64,000 nucleotides of DNA from Bacillus vallismortis (GCF_040784915.1 NZ_CP160797.1:2036137-2100136); one strand, 5' to 3'; numbered from the stretch's first letter, positions 1-10,405 are shown. Notes: generated by a model from the letters alone, not told the origin. Made by a program: numbers and translations.

Positions 1-1
1 C

Positions 2-412
2 ATACTCTTCTTTCGATTAATCGCTGCTGCTGGAAGTCTCACTGCCGGGGGATATATGTGGGCGCTCATTCCTGAAACAATAGAATATGGAGAGTATAGG
101 ACTGGGAAAAGAATGGGCGGGCTCATATACGCTATCATCGGATTTTTCTTTAAATTTGGCATGGCCTTGGGAGGGGTTGTACCGGGATTGGTTCTAGATA
201 AGTTTGGATATGTGGCAAATCAGGCACAAACGCCGGAGGCATTAACGGGAATTTTAATTACAACTACCATTATTCCCGTGTTCTTACTGGTTTTAGCCAT
301 AATTGATATTCATTTCTATAATTTAGATGAGAAAAAATATAAAAACATGGTACGAGAATTAGAGAATAGAGATAAAGTTTATTTGGATAACATTGATGAA
401 TTCAAAGCTTAA
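2..412 (+). CDS. xynP: XynP, beta-xyloside permease (3' part only)
   Basis: C-terminal part of a membrane transporter; the reading frame is open from the first bases of the window, so the gene begins outside it. The visible ~136 residues have GPH-family (glycoside-pentoside-hexuronide:cation symporter) features: a PETIEYGEYRTGKRMGG loop followed by hydrophobic segments and a basic cytoplasmic tail. It is expected to import xylosides or xylo-oligosaccharides with Na+ or H+. It lies 42 bases upstream of the beta-xylosidase start, the xynP-xynB order known from B. subtilis, so import and hydrolysis are co-transcribed. The promoter and its xyl operator lie outside the window. Confidence 0.92.
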   Translation: MLFFRLIAAAGSLTAGGYMWALIPETIEYGEYRTGKRMGGLIYAIIGFFFKFGMALGGVVPGLVLDKFGYVANQAQTPEALTGILITTTIIPVFLLVLAIIDIHFYNLDEKKYKNMVRELENRDKVYLDNIDEFKA

Positions 413-454
413 ATATTGATGAGTGAAAAGAAAATAGCTGAGGAGGAGTCCCAA

Positions 455-2056
455 ATGAAGATTATCAATCCAGTACTTAAAGGATTCAATCCCGATCCAA
501 GTATTTGTAGGGTAGGAGAGGATTATTATATCGCTGTATCTACATTTGAGTGGTTTCCAGGAGTACAGATACACCACTCAAAAGATTTAGTGAATTGGCA
601 CTTAGTTGCACATCCATTACAGAGAGTTTCACAATTAGACATGAAAGGAAACCCTAATTCGGGTGGGGTTTGGGCGCCATGTTTAAGTTATAGCGACGGA
701 AGGTTTTGGCTGATCTATACGGATGTTAAGGTCGTAGATGGCGCTTGGAAAGATTGTCACAATTATTTAGTGACTTGTGAAACGATTAATGGTGACTGGG
801 GAGAACCGATTACATTAAATAGCTCGGGGTTTGATGCATCTTTATTTCATGATACAGATGGAAAAAAGTATTTATTAAATATGTTATGGGATCAGCGTAT
901 TGATCGGCACTCATTCGGAGGAATTGTCATACAGGAGTATTCTGATAAGCAGCAAAAATTAATTGGTAAACCGAAAGTTATATTTAAAGGAACGGATAGA
1001 AAACTAACAGAAGCTCCGCACCTTTATCATATCGGGAACTATTATTATTTATTAACTGCAGAAGGAGGAACTCGGTTCGAACACGCTGCTACAATTGCCC
1101 GTTCTTCAAGCATTGAAGGCCCATATGAAGTTCATCCTGATAATCCACTCTTAACATCGTGGCATGATCCAGGAAATCCACTGCAAAAATGTGGACATGC
1201 CTCCATTGTTCAAACACATACAGGTGAGTGGTATTTAGCTCATTTAACGGGACGTCCTATTCATCCTGACGATGATTCCATTTTTCAGCAGAGAGGATAT
1301 TGTCCATTGGGCAGAGAAACAGCTATTCAAAAACTCTGTTGGAAAGAGGAATGGCCTTATGTAGTAGGTGGAAAAGAAGGAAGCTTGGAGGTAAAAGCCC
1401 CTGCTGTATCAGAAAAGATATTTCCAGCAACCTATCCGGAAGTTGATGAATTCAAGGATCCAACATTAAATATTCATTTTCAAACGTTAAGGATCCCGTT
1501 TACAAATGAATTAGGTTCATTGACCCAAGTGCCAAATCATTTGCGATTATACGGTCATGAATCATTAACCTCGACATTTACTCAGGCATTTGTAGCCAGA
1601 CGTTGGCAAAGTCTCCATTTTGAAGCTGAAACTGCAGTTGAGTTTTATCCGGAGAATTTTCAACAAGCCGCCGGATTGGTGAACTATTACAATACTGAGA
1701 ACTGGACGGCTCTTCAAGTCACGCATGATGAAGAACTTGGCCGTATTCTTGAATTAACAATATGTGATAACTTCTCTTTTTCACAGCCATTAAAAAATAA
1801 AATTGTGATTCCTCGTGAGGTAAAGTATATATATCTAAGAGTAAAAATTGAAAAGGAACAGTATTATTATTTCTATTCTTTTAACAAAGAAGATTGGAGA
1901 AAAATTGACATTGCATTAGAATCGAAAAAATTATCAGATGATTACATCCGTGGAGGAGGGTTCTTCACAGGTGCCTTTGTAGGAATGCAATGTCAAGATA
2001 CCAGCGGTAATCATATTCCGGCCGACTTTAGATATTTTCGTTATAAAGAAAAATAA
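455..2056 (+). CDS. xynB: XynB, intracellular beta-xylosidase (GH43)
   Basis: GH43 enzyme of 533 residues that releases xylose from the non-reducing end of imported xylo-oligosaccharides. NPDPS near the N-terminus carries the catalytic base Asp, FDASLF the pKa-modulating Asp, and LTEAPHLY the acid Glu. A C-terminal beta-sandwich extension completes the usual length. No signal peptide is seen, which fits a cytoplasmic role after XynP. An upstream in-frame TTG at 416 and ATG at 419 exist, but the GAGGAGG ribosome-binding site sits just before the ATG at 455, which also gives the usual family length. A hairpin terminator follows. Confidence 0.96.
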   Translation: MKIINPVLKGFNPDPSICRVGEDYYIAVSTFEWFPGVQIHHSKDLVNWHLVAHPLQRVSQLDMKGNPNSGGVWAPCLSYSDGRFWLIYTDVKVVDGAWKDCHNYLVTCETINGDWGEPITLNSSGFDASLFHDTDGKKYLLNMLWDQRIDRHSFGGIVIQEYSDKQQKLIGKPKVIFKGTDRKLTEAPHLYHIGNYYYLLTAEGGTRFEHAATIARSSSIEGPYEVHPDNPLLTSWHDPGNPLQKCGHASIVQTHTGEWYLAHLTGRPIHPDDDSIFQQRGYCPLGRETAIQKLCWKEEWPYVVGGKEGSLEVKAPAVSEKIFPATYPEVDEFKDPTLNIHFQTLRIPFTNELGSLTQVPNHLRLYGHESLTSTFTQAFVARRWQSLHFEAETAVEFYPENFQQAAGLVNYYNTENWTALQVTHDEELGRILELTICDNFSFSQPLKNKIVIPREVKYIYLRVKIEKEQYYYFYSFNKEDWRKIDIALESKKLSDDYIRGGGFFTGAFVGMQCQDTSGNHIPADFRYFRYKEK

Positions 2057-2064
2057 TGTACACG

Positions 2065-2102
2065 TGAAAAAGGAGACTTCTATTGAAGAACTCCTTTTTC
2101 AT
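2065..2102 (+). terminator. Terminator after xynB
   Basis: An 11-bp stem (TGAAAAAGGAG paired with CTCCTTTTTCA) starts 9 bases after the xynB stop. The U-rich right arm makes it a plausible intrinsic terminator. Confidence 0.7.
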
Positions 2103-2150
2103 AGGAGAAGGTATCCTTAATAAAATGGTCTTATTCAACATTACACCAAC

Positions 2151-2178
2151 AAAACAAAAACTCATCTTTGAAGATGAG
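2151..2178 (-). terminator. Terminator after xylR
   Basis: Read on the minus strand, an 8-bp stem CTCATCTT/AAGATGAG is followed by a T-rich tail. It lies 30 bases beyond the xylR stop. Confidence 0.7.
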
Positions 2179-2207
2179 CGTAGAACATAGAGTTTTGTAC
2201 AATTTAA

Positions 2208-3368
2208 TCATGTAACGATATCTAGAAAATGTTCAATAACAATCGAAGACATTCCTAATGCCGGTGCATTCTTTCCTAAGGAAGATGGCAATAACTCATA
2301 GCTATTGGCCAATTGGGAATAAACCCTGGATGACACTTCACTTCTAATTGAATTTAAAACCATTGGATGCGATTCGATTATGCTGTTTCTTAAAATGACG
2401 GCTTGTGGGTTGAAAGTATTTAAAATATTGGTAAGGCCTATGCCTAAATAGAATCCAAAATTTTGTAGCGCATTTAAAGTTCCAATATCATTCAGATGGG
2501 CGAGGTCTATGATATCTTGAGTGAACACTTTTTTCTCTTTAGTCTGAAGAGATGTTAATAAAGCCTTCTCGGATGCATACAATTCCCAGCAGCCTCGGTT
2601 TCCGCAACTGCATTTAGGTCCATTAAAGTCTATTGTCATATGTCCCATTTCTCCGGAGAATCCGCTGACACCTCTATATAAATGATTGTTGATAATGACG
2701 CCGATCCCTATTCCTGTACTGATGCTTGCGTAAATAATGTTATCGTGATTTTTTGCAGCACCGAATACTTTTTCTCCAAATGCACCGGCATTTGCCTCAT
2801 TTTCAATAAAAACAGGAACATTGAACTTCTCTTGGATGAAAGGTTTTAAGTCAATATTTCTCCAGTTGGAGTTCGGAGTGAAAACAATTTTTTGATTTTC
2901 ATCAATGAGCCCAGGCACGCATATGCCTATACCAATAAGCCCGTACGGAGATTGTGGCATATGTGTCATAAAGTGATGAATCATATTCACTAGAAGGTCT
3001 TTCGTTATTTCTGGAGAATTGCATTCCAAATGGTGGTGTTGATCCAGAACGATCGTCCCTTCAAGGTCTGTTAAAATGCCATTAATATAATCTACACCAA
3101 CGTCTATTCCTACGGAGTATCCAGCCTTTTGATTAAAAACAAGCATGACAGGTCTTCTGCCGCCGCTTGATTGTCCCTGGCCGATTTCAAATACAAGATT
3201 TTCTTTCATTAATGTGTTTACCTGTGATGAAACAGTTGATTTATTTAAACCAGTTCTTTCAGATAATTTAGCTCTTGAAATAGGTGAGTTCTTAAGTATT
3301 TCTTTTAATAATAATTTTTGATTTACTTTTTTGACAAAGGTTTGATCTGCGATATCCACTTCATCCAC
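2208..3368 (-). CDS. xylR: XylR, xylose-responsive repressor (ROK family)
   Basis: ROK-family repressor of 386 residues. An N-terminal winged helix-turn-helix (about residues 15-80, including SRAKLSERTGLNKSTVS) is followed by a sugar-kinase-like domain with GIDVGVDYINGILTDLEG. The ROK zinc motif CSCGNRGCWE is present. It represses the xylose genes by binding the operator in front of xylA, and xylose relieves this. It is divergent from xylA and convergent with xynB. Several close in-frame starts are possible; the first ATG gives the length listed. Confidence 0.95.
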   Translation of the reverse strand: MDEVDIADQTFVKKVNQKLLLKEILKNSPISRAKLSERTGLNKSTVSSQVNTLMKENLVFEIGQGQSSGGRRPVMLVFNQKAGYSVGIDVGVDYINGILTDLEGTIVLDQHHHLECNSPEITKDLLVNMIHHFMTHMPQSPYGLIGIGICVPGLIDENQKIVFTPNSNWRNIDLKPFIQEKFNVPVFIENEANAGAFGEKVFGAAKNHDNIIYASISTGIGIGVIINNHLYRGVSGFSGEMGHMTIDFNGPKCSCGNRGCWELYASEKALLTSLQTKEKKVFTQDIIDLAHLNDIGTLNALQNFGFYLGIGLTNILNTFNPQAVILRNSIIESHPMVLNSIRSEVSSRVYSQLANSYELLPSSLGKNAPALGMSSIVIEHFLDIVT

Positions 3369-3485
3369 TCCATTTGTATAACCTATAAATTAAGTTGAAA
3401 TTTTTATGTGTTCAGTATGAAACATGGTACATAGCGAATCTTACCCTTATTATATCTAATGTGTTCATAAAAAACGAAAAAAATA

Positions 3486-3514
3486 TTGAAAATGCGGATG
3501 AGGTTATATAAGAT
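3486..3514 (+). promoter_or_regulatory. xylA promoter (sigma-A)
   Basis: TTGAAA (3486-3491) and TAAGAT (3509-3514) are separated by 17 bases and lie about 100 bases before the xylA start. The xyl operator begins 10 bases after the -10 box, so bound XylR would block initiation. Confidence 0.75.
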
Positions 3515-3523
3515 GAAAATAAG

Positions 3524-3548
3524 TTAGTTTGTTTGAACAACAAACTAA
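3524..3548 (+). promoter_or_regulatory. xylO: xyl operator (XylR binding site)
   Basis: A perfect 10-bp inverted repeat, TTAGTTTGTT / AACAAACTAA, with a 5-base centre TGAAC. This is the Bacillus xylO consensus except in the centre. It sits just downstream of the xylA promoter. Confidence 0.92.
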
Positions 3549-3612
3549 TAAATAATCTACTTACAATATGGCATAAAATGCGCCTGAATTTATTTTTTAA
3601 GGGGGAAATCAC

Positions 3613-4950
3613 ATGGCTCAATCTCATTCTAGTTCAGTTAACTATTTTGAAAGCGTAAACAAAGTGGTTTACGAAGGGACAGATTCCACTAATCCTTTAG
3701 CATTTAAATATTATAATGCTCAAGAAGTAATCGGCGGAAAAACGATGAAAGAGCATTTGCGTTTTTCTATTGCTTATTGGCATACATTTACCGGTGATGG
3801 AACAGACGTTTTTGGAGCGGCTACGATGCAAAGGCCGTGGGATCAGTATAAAGGAATGGATCTGGCCAAGGCGAGAGTAGAAGCAGCATTTGAATTGTTT
3901 GAAAAACTGGATGCACCATTTTTTGCTTTTCATGACCGAGATATTGCACCCGAAGGAAGTACGTTAAAAGAGACGAATCAAAATTTAGATCGTATCGTGA
4001 GCATGATGAAAGAGTACATGAGAACCAGCAACGTTAAGCTATTATGGAATACTGCAAACATGTTCACGAATCCACGTTTCGTCCATGGTGCCGCGACTTC
4101 TTGCAATGCAGATGTGTTTGCGTACTCTGCAGCACAAGTGAAAAAAGGGCTAGAAACAGCAAAAGAACTTGGCGCCGAGAATTATGTGTTTTGGGGCGGC
4201 CGTGAAGGATACGAAACATTGTTAAATACCGATTTGAAATTTGAACTTGATAATTTGGCTAGATTTATGCATATGGCAGTGGATTATGCGAAGGAAATCG
4301 GGTATACAGGGCAGTTTTTGATTGAACCAAAACCAAAGGAGCCGACCACTCATCAATATGATACAGATGCAGCAACAACCATTGCTTTTTTAAAGCAATA
4401 TGGCTTAGACAATCATTTTAAATTAAATCTTGAAGCCAATCATGCCACATTAGCCGGACATACATTCGAACATGAATTACGCATGGCAAGAGTACACGGT
4501 CTGCTTGGCTCTGTTGACGCGAACCAAGGTCATCCTCTTTTAGGCTGGGACACGGATGAATTTCCGACAGATTTATATTCCACGACATTAGCAATGTACG
4601 AGATCCTGCAAAATGGCGGCCTTGGAAGCGGCGGATTAAACTTTGACGCAAAGGTCAGTAGATCTTCTTTTGAGCCTGATGATTTAGTATATGCCCATAT
4701 TGCGGGGATGGATGCATTTGCAAGAGGATTGAAAGTAGCTCACAAATTGATCAAAGAACGTGTGTTTGAAGATGTGATTCAACATCGTTATCGCAGTTTT
4801 ACTGAAGGGATTGGCCTTGAAATTACAGAAGGAAGAGCTAACTTTAATACACTTGAGCAATATGCGCTAAATAATAAATCAATTAAAAATGAATCTGGAA
4901 GACAGGAACAATTAAAAGCAATATTGAACCAATACATTTTAGAAGTATAA
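3613..4950 (+). CDS. xylA: XylA, xylose isomerase
   Basis: Converts D-xylose to D-xylulose in the cytoplasm. The length of 445 residues is that of the long (class II) isomerases. FHDRD (His107, Asp110) holds the catalytic His. [14 protein letters not shown] and [12 protein letters not shown] carry metal-binding Glu/His residues of the TIM barrel, and [18 protein letters not shown] is also conserved. The start is set by AAGGGGG 8 bases upstream. It is controlled by XylR from xylO, and a consensus cre lies inside the first 50 bases of the gene. xylB follows 168 bases downstream. Confidence 0.97.
   Translation: MAQSHSSSVNYFESVNKVVYEGTDSTNPLAFKYYNAQEVIGGKTMKEHLRFSIAYWHTFTGDGTDVFGAATMQRPWDQYKGMDLAKARVEAAFELFEKLDAPFFAFHDRDIAPEGSTLKETNQNLDRIVSMMKEYMRTSNVKLLWNTANMFTNPRFVHGAATSCNADVFAYSAAQVKKGLETAKELGAENYVFWGGREGYETLLNTDLKFELDNLARFMHMAVDYAKEIGYTGQFLIEPKPKEPTTHQYDTDAATTIAFLKQYGLDNHFKLNLEANHATLAGHTFEHELRMARVHGLLGSVDANQGHPLLGWDTDEFPTDLYSTTLAMYEILQNGGLGSGGLNFDAKVSRSSFEPDDLVYAHIAGMDAFARGLKVAHKLIKERVFEDVIQHRYRSFTEGIGLEITEGRANFNTLEQYALNNKSIKNESGRQEQLKAILNQYILEV
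3647..3661 (+). promoter_or_regulatory. cre, CcpA site inside xylA
   Basis: TTGAAAGCGTAAACA matches the degenerate consensus WTGNAANCGNWWNCA at every position. It lies within codons 12-17 of xylA, the arrangement known for glucose repression of the B. subtilis xyl operon. Confidence 0.85.
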
Positions 4951-5013
4951 CAGATGAAAGAGAAGCTCCATACTGCCGTAAAAGATATAGCAGGATAGCC
5001 AAGTTACCTGAAC

Positions 5014-5058
5014 TACCCGTCATGATTCCTTACCTCTTGATTATGGATATGACGGGTA
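5014..5058 (+). repeat. Long-loop dyad between xylA and xylB
   Basis: TACCCGTCAT (5014-5023) and ATGACGGGTA (5049-5058) are perfect 10-bp arms around a 25-base loop, with no T-tract immediately after. It may be an mRNA stability or attenuating stem inside the xylAB transcript; function unknown. Confidence 0.45.
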
Positions 5059-5118
5059 ATTTCTAAAATTCGGATTTATGTAGAGCGAATGGTTTTTAAA
5101 GGGTTAAGGAGTGAAAAC

Positions 5119-6621
5119 ATGAAGTATGTCATTGGAATAGATCTTGGAACGAGTGCTGTTAAAACCATTTTAGTTAATCAAAACGGCAAGATTTGTGCAG
5201 AAACATCCAAAGAATATCCGCTCATCCAAGAGAAGGCAGGGTATAGTGAGCAAAATCCTGAAGACTGGGTGCAGCAAACAATTGATGCATTGGCTGAATT
5301 GGTTTCTATATCTAACGTTCAAGCCAAGGATATTGACGGAATAAGCTATTCAGGACAAATGCATGGGTTAGTACTGCTTGACCAAGACAAACAGGTGTTA
5401 CGTCGTGCCATTCTTTGGAATGATACCAGAACGACGCCTCAATGTAACAGGATGACCGAGGAATTTGGCGATCATCTTCTTGACATCACAAAAAACCGTG
5501 TTCTAGAAGGGTTTACATTACCAAAAATATTATGGGTGAAGGAACATGAACCTGAACTTTTTAAAAAAACTGCTGTTTTTTTGCTTCCGAAGGACTATGT
5601 GAGATTCCGTATGACTGGTGCGATTCACACCGAATACTCCGATGCAGCAGGAACTTTACTTTTACATATTACTCACAAGGAGTGGAGTGATGATATTTGC
5701 AATCAATTTGGTATTTCTGCAGCTATTTGTCCTCCGCTTGTTGAATCTCATGAATGTGTAGGATCGCTGCTTCCCAATGTTGCGGCGGAGACAGGGCTAT
5801 TGGAAAAAACAAAAGTGTACGCTGGGGGAGCAGATAACGCTTGTGGTGCTATCGGAGCCGGTATTCTCTCTTCAGAAAAAACACTATGCAGTATTGGGAC
5901 ATCAGGGGTCATACTTTCCTGCGAAGAAGGCAATGAAAGAGATTTTAAAGGGAAAGTGCATTTTTTTAATCATGGAAAAAAGGATACTTTTTATACGATG
6001 GGGGTCACGCTTGCTGCAGGATACAGTTTGGACTGGTTTAAAAGAACGTTTGCACCAAACGTATCGTTTGAGCAATTACTGCAGGGGGTGGAATCTATTC
6101 CGATAGGGGCAAATGGACTGTTATACACTCCTTATTTGGTTGGCGAAAGAACGCCGCATGCGGATTCTTCTATTCGGGGAAGCTTGATCGGAATGGATGG
6201 AGCTCACAAAAGAGAGCATTTTTTGAGGGCAGTAATGGAAGGCATCACCTTCTCTTTACATGAATCAATTGAGCTATTTCGCGAATCGGGTAAATCAGTT
6301 CATACTGTTGTTTCTATCGGTGGGGGAGCTAAAAATGAAACGTGGCTTCAAATGCAGGCAGATATTTTCAATGCGAGGGTGATTCAATTAGAAAATGAAC
6401 AAGGTCCAGCCATGGGGGCCGCTATGCTAGCTGCCTTTGGGAGTAGGTGGTTTGAATCCCTTGAAGAAGGTGCAGAGCAGTTCATTCGTGAGGCTGCTGT
6501 ATTTTATCCAAAGGAACAAAATGTTCAAAAGTATAAAACACTATTTGATTTGTATAAGAACATTTACACTCACACAAAGGATCTCAATACGGCTTTAAAG
6601 AGCTTTCGAAAAACCGAATGA
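5119..6621 (+). CDS. xylB: XylB, xylulokinase
   Basis: FGGY-family kinase of 500 residues that phosphorylates D-xylulose to xylulose 5-phosphate, the entry point to the pentose phosphate pathway (tkt is also in this window). The N-terminal phosphate-binding motif GIDLGTSAVKT, the GQMHGLVLL substrate loop and the C-terminal SIGGGAKNETWLQMQADI ATP-site motif are visible. An in-frame GTG-like start 10 codons upstream at 5089 has no ribosome-binding site. AAGGAG lies 7 bases before the ATG at 5119, which also gives the normal family start MKYVIGIDLG. Confidence 0.96.
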   Translation: MKYVIGIDLGTSAVKTILVNQNGKICAETSKEYPLIQEKAGYSEQNPEDWVQQTIDALAELVSISNVQAKDIDGISYSGQMHGLVLLDQDKQVLRRAILWNDTRTTPQCNRMTEEFGDHLLDITKNRVLEGFTLPKILWVKEHEPELFKKTAVFLLPKDYVRFRMTGAIHTEYSDAAGTLLLHITHKEWSDDICNQFGISAAICPPLVESHECVGSLLPNVAAETGLLEKTKVYAGGADNACGAIGAGILSSEKTLCSIGTSGVILSCEEGNERDFKGKVHFFNHGKKDTFYTMGVTLAAGYSLDWFKRTFAPNVSFEQLLQGVESIPIGANGLLYTPYLVGERTPHADSSIRGSLIGMDGAHKREHFLRAVMEGITFSLHESIELFRESGKSVHTVVSIGGGAKNETWLQMQADIFNARVIQLENEQGPAMGAAMLAAFGSRWFESLEEGAEQFIREAAVFYPKEQNVQKYKTLFDLYKNIYTHTKDLNTALKSFRKTE

Positions 6622-6866
6622 GAAATGTCAGGTGATCAACGGAAGAACAATTAATGAAATTCTTTGGTAAAAAACCAATTACTGCAATTCTATTTCCCAT
6701 CAAAAAACATAAAGGGATTACATTCTAAATGAAACTTTTTAGGGGGATAGCAGGAACGACAATATAACTACTATGTAATTTGTTTCCTTGTTTTGAAAGG
6801 TGGTGAGAAAAACAAATCATCACGGTAATACATAAATACAAATTAATCAAACAGGAGGGTTACCAA

Positions 6867-7565
6867 ATGAAACAAAAAAGAATGAGGTTTTTGTTGGCAG
6901 CTTTATTTAGTCTGGCCCTGACATTACCTGCCTGGTCCGCACAGGCGGCAACTACAATCACCTCAAATCAAACCGGCACCCAAGATGGCTATGATTATGA
7001 ATTGTGGAAGGATCATGGGAACACCAGTATGACGCTCAATAGTGGCGGCGCGTTTAGTGCCCATTGGAATAACGTTGGGAATGCGTTATTCCGAAAAGGC
7101 AAGAAATTCGATTCAACCAAGACTCACTCACAACTTGGAAACATATCAATTCATTATAACGCAACCTTCAATCCAGGCGGAAATTCCTATCTGTGTGTGT
7201 ATGGATGGACGAAGGACCCGCTCGTTGAATATTATATCGTCGATAATTGGGGCACCTATAGGCCGTCGGGAACGCCAAAGGGTACTATTACTGTTGATGG
7301 GGGCACATATGACATTTATGAAACGATTCGAATCAACCAACCCTCTATCATAGGTATTGCAACATTTAAACAGTATTGGAGTGTCCGGCAGACAAAACGA
7401 ACGAGCGGAACTGTATCTGTCAGCGAACACTTCAAGAAGTGGGAAAGCTTAGGAATGCCAATGGGTAAGATGTATGAAACCGCGCTTACGGTAGAGGGAT
7501 ATCAAAGTAATGGCAGTGCTAATGTAACTACGAATGTACTGACTATTGGAGGGAAAAGCAGATAA
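6867..7565 (+). CDS. xynA: Secreted GH11 endo-1,4-beta-xylanase (B. pumilus type)
   Basis: Cleaves internal beta-1,4 bonds of xylan outside the cell. A signal peptide with MKQKRMR, a hydrophobic core and an AQA cleavage site near residue 27 precedes one GH11 jelly-roll domain. The nucleophile is Glu121 in PLVEYYIVD and the acid/base Glu210 in LTVEGYQS. From memory it is much closer to the 228-residue B. pumilus XynA ([27 protein letters not shown]) than to the 213-residue B. subtilis XynA, which is encoded elsewhere in strain 168. It takes the place of yncB/yncC after xylB, so gain by transfer is likely. AGGAGGG precedes the ATG, and a strong terminator follows. Confidence 0.93.
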   Translation: MKQKRMRFLLAALFSLALTLPAWSAQAATTITSNQTGTQDGYDYELWKDHGNTSMTLNSGGAFSAHWNNVGNALFRKGKKFDSTKTHSQLGNISIHYNATFNPGGNSYLCVYGWTKDPLVEYYIVDNWGTYRPSGTPKGTITVDGGTYDIYETIRINQPSIIGIATFKQYWSVRQTKRTSGTVSVSEHFKKWESLGMPMGKMYETALTVEGYQSNGSANVTTNVLTIGGKSR

Positions 7566-7656
7566 TCCTTTTCGTTTTGTGACTCAAAACCTGATTTGGT
7601 ATCCGTCCAAACTTTTGGTTCACGAAGAAATCGGAAGTATGTTTACACACAAATAA

Positions 7657-7687
7657 GCCCCTCACGTTAACGTAAGGGGTGTTTTTT
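7657..7687 (+). terminator. Terminator after GH11 xylanase
   Basis: Stem CCCCT-ACGTT/AACGT-AGGGG with one mismatch, followed by GTGTTTTTT. A classic intrinsic terminator about 90 bases after the stop. Confidence 0.85.
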
Positions 7688-8238
7688 ATGATCTACATTA
7701 GCTGTTTCTATATCATTCAACAAGCTTAAAAAGCACGATTGACTCTATCTATAATGAGTTACTAAAACAGATAAAAAATATAGAGTATTATAAAACATCT
7801 ACTAATCCCTTCAATGAGACGCTGTGTGTTTTAAACAAATTCAAGAAGATAAGCGTGCAGAAGCAGAAAAAAATACACAACTAGGGAAGGGATCACACAA
7901 GGAGTGCGGTCTTTTACAGAGCGGAAACATTCCCTCATGATGAAGAGAACTTAGTTCTGGGTTAAGTGTTTTTTCCTTTGGATATTAAACTTTGTGATCG
8001 GTTTTGTGTACAAATTCATGCTGGAAACAAAGGGGCGTACATGTAAAGACCGCAAAGAGCATTTTCTTTCTCGACACGATAAAAATACCATGAAAAATCA
8101 GTTCTTAAGGTATAATCAATCATTAATTTGGCGCTTTACATCTCTCAGTTTATAGGAGGTTGGTTTCGGAAAAGTAAAATCCCCCGGTAGAGGAATCTTG
8201 GTCAGCATAAAGTATTTGCAAAAAACGTACGTAAAATC
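7688..8238. other. 550-base stretch without a recognisable gene
   Basis: The sequence is AT-rich with stop codons in all frames. A short open stretch with Lys/Glu-rich coding character (around 7830-7900) has no start or ribosome-binding site. In B. subtilis 168 this interval holds yncB and yncC; neither is seen here, so this is probably a junction left by gene replacement. Close to the alr2 stop a short GTAC-rich dyad followed by T's on the minus strand (about 8218-8248) could end alr2 transcription. Confidence 0.5.
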
Positions 8239-9426
8239 CTACACGTACATTACTGGAGTGGATACCTTGATAATCTCGCCATCTCTTATATAAAAACGAG
8301 GGATGCGGCGGCTTAATGTTGACACCACTTCGTAGTTAATCGTATTAAGCATGTCAGCAACTTCATCAACGGTGATCTCAGCTCCTTTTTGCTGACCGTA
8401 AATCACGACTTCCTCTCCTTGTTTACCTTCACCGTCCTCACCTAAACTAACCATGATCATATCCATTGTCACTCTCCCCGCCACTCGCACTCGTCTTCCG
8501 CGATGAAGAACAATTCCGCGATTGGAAAGTTCACGAGAATAACCGTCAGCATATCCGACCGGGAGTGTAGCGATGACTTCATCGGGTTCTGCGATGTATG
8601 TAGCCCCATAGCTAACGGTTCGGGGTTCTGTCCGCATGGTTTTCACATAAGCGATGCGCGCCTTTAAACTTAATGCAGGTTCAAGTAAAACGAGGCCTAG
8701 TTGTTTAATATAGTCTGAAGGATATAAGCCGTACATGCCGATGCCTAAACGAATCATATCAGCGCTATATTCAGGAAAAGCGATCGCCGCAGCCGTATTG
8801 TTCATATGCACGGTGGGCAATTCAATGCCTTGATTTTTTAAAAAGCTGAGAAAACTGATAAATTTATCGTGCTGCAGCTTGGTTAATGTGGTGTCTGGTT
8901 CATCAGCTGTTGAAAAATGGGTATAGATACCTGCCCATCTTAGGAATTTACTTGCTGTTAATGCTTTCACTACTGCTAAAAGTTCTTCTTTTGTGCGTAA
9001 CCCTAATCGACCCATACCGGTATCCACATTAATATGAATACCCAATCGGTCAGTACTCTCTTCGTTTTCCAATATCTTGTTCGCTTTTTGAATCCAATCA
9101 ACCTGAAATGCTGTTAACTCAATATTCCAAGCCGCTGATTTTTTCACACAACTAAGGGATGTAAAACCAAGCACAAGGATAGGTGCTGTAATGCCCGCTT
9201 TTCGTAAAACGATTCCTTCCTCTACGCTGGCAACAGCGAGCTCACTCGCCCCGTTTTCGAGGGCATGGCGCGCCACTTCTACAGACCCATGACCATAACC
9301 GTTCGCTTTCACGACAGCCATAATTTTGCTCTTATTTGGAATATGACGGCGAATCGCTCGCAAATTTTTTTTTATGGCATCAAGATCGACTTCGATCCAA
9401 ACTTCTCGGCAAAGCTTTGTCATCAT
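8239..9426 (-). CDS. yncD: YncD/Alr2, alanine racemase (sporulation-type second copy)
   Basis: PLP-dependent racemase of 395 residues interconverting L- and D-alanine. The PLP lysine is in AVVKANGYGHG (Lys40) and the second catalytic base Tyr in RTVSYGATY. NVDTGMGRLG and the C-terminal Greek-key domain (GRVTMDMIMVSLG) complete the fold. It closely resembles B. subtilis YncD, the second racemase, which is tied to sporulation; the vegetative Dal is elsewhere. Two ATGs are adjacent; GGAAGGAAG on the minus strand serves either. Confidence 0.95.
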   Translation of the reverse strand: MMTKLCREVWIEVDLDAIKKNLRAIRRHIPNKSKIMAVVKANGYGHGSVEVARHALENGASELAVASVEEGIVLRKAGITAPILVLGFTSLSCVKKSAAWNIELTAFQVDWIQKANKILENEESTDRLGIHINVDTGMGRLGLRTKEELLAVVKALTASKFLRWAGIYTHFSTADEPDTTLTKLQHDKFISFLSFLKNQGIELPTVHMNNTAAAIAFPEYSADMIRLGIGMYGLYPSDYIKQLGLVLLEPALSLKARIAYVKTMRTEPRTVSYGATYIAEPDEVIATLPVGYADGYSRELSNRGIVLHRGRRVRVAGRVTMDMIMVSLGEDGEGKQGEEVVIYGQQKGAEITVDEVADMLNTINYEVVSTLSRRIPRFYIRDGEIIKVSTPVMYV

Positions 9427-9913
9427 CGCTTCCTTCCTTCTTATGGAATAGTAAAAACCGCATTTAGCCGCAAAAATAAATGTTAATTGTTGGATGCGTT
9501 CAATCTTATTTTATTCAACTTCATTTAAAATCATTCAACAGTAAATCCATGATATACGAGAAGGTGATCATCGATGCCGAAGCTGTACATGAATATTTTC
9601 TTTCAATGTTCTATAACCCAAACGTGAAACAATTCTGGTTTCCGAAAAAAATTCCATAAAACGGAAATATCCCCAGATAGACGTACTCTGGAAAAACAAG
9701 CAGGACACTTATATGAAGGTACTTATCCGGGCTAACTTATCTTGGAGGACGCGTATTGTTACTGAACATTGGATGCGACTTTAAATGAGAAGATCTGATA
9801 ATTTGCAAAAGAAGATTGGTGTCAAACGGCAGTCAATTCCTTGTTCCATTAACCTAACATCAGAGTATATAATAAAATTCATATTCAGAAAATCGTTTAA
9901 GTGAGGGATAAAC
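9427..9913. other. 487-base intergenic stretch with a short open fragment
   Basis: No intact gene seen. An open fragment of 36 codons (9549-9659, plus strand, MIYEKVIIDAEAVHEYFLSM...) has protein-like composition with several aromatic residues but no ribosome-binding site; it may be a decayed gene. I do not recognise it. The last 100 bases before the next gene hold an AT-rich region with a possible -10 (TATAAT at 9868-9873). Confidence 0.4.
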
Positions 9914-10375
9914 ATGAAAAGGGGAGTTCATTTTCAAATACCGAATGAATATGGGGATTATTTATGGAGAATACTGCAGCCGTTAGAAATAGATAATTAT
10001 ATGTGGCAAACGAGTGGGGAATCCTATTTTGTTGTAGATGGAGAGCTCGATGATGAGGAGCTCTTTAATGATTACGCGATTGTTGAAGGGACTAACTTAG
10101 CGAATCGATTAAAAACCAATCAGTACTATACCATTTTCGTTGAACTGCAAGCATTCCCACTTGGAAAAACGGTTAATCAAGTCCAGACATACGAAGAGTT
10201 TGTTGGCAGTGATTGCGAACTTGTCCTTTTGATAGCAGATAATAGCTATGTCTCGATTTACTGTAAAAACAAAAATGCCATTGAAAAACTTTACTTCAAT
10301 GCATTAAAGAATAATTTTGAAGACGTTCAATTTATAACTGATGAAAACGACACAAGAACAGGACTTACAGTATGA
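9914..10375 (+). CDS. YncE-like protein, probable DUF2691 family
   Basis: Soluble 153-residue protein, acidic and rich in Tyr and Phe, without signal peptide or membrane segment. The start MKRGVHFQIPNEYGDYLWRI and the central ESYFVVDGEL resemble the DUF2691 proteins of Bacillus, which have no known function. The start follows AAGTGAGGG at good distance. It precedes yncF by 30 bases, so the two are probably co-transcribed; yncE holds this place in B. subtilis 168. Family call from memory. Confidence 0.6.
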   Translation: MKRGVHFQIPNEYGDYLWRILQPLEIDNYMWQTSGESYFVVDGELDDEELFNDYAIVEGTNLANRLKTNQYYTIFVELQAFPLGKTVNQVQTYEEFVGSDCELVLLIADNSYVSIYCKNKNAIEKLYFNALKNNFEDVQFITDENDTRTGLTV

Positions 10376-10405
10376 TAGTTAATATTTTTAAAGGAGCTAA
10401 TACAT

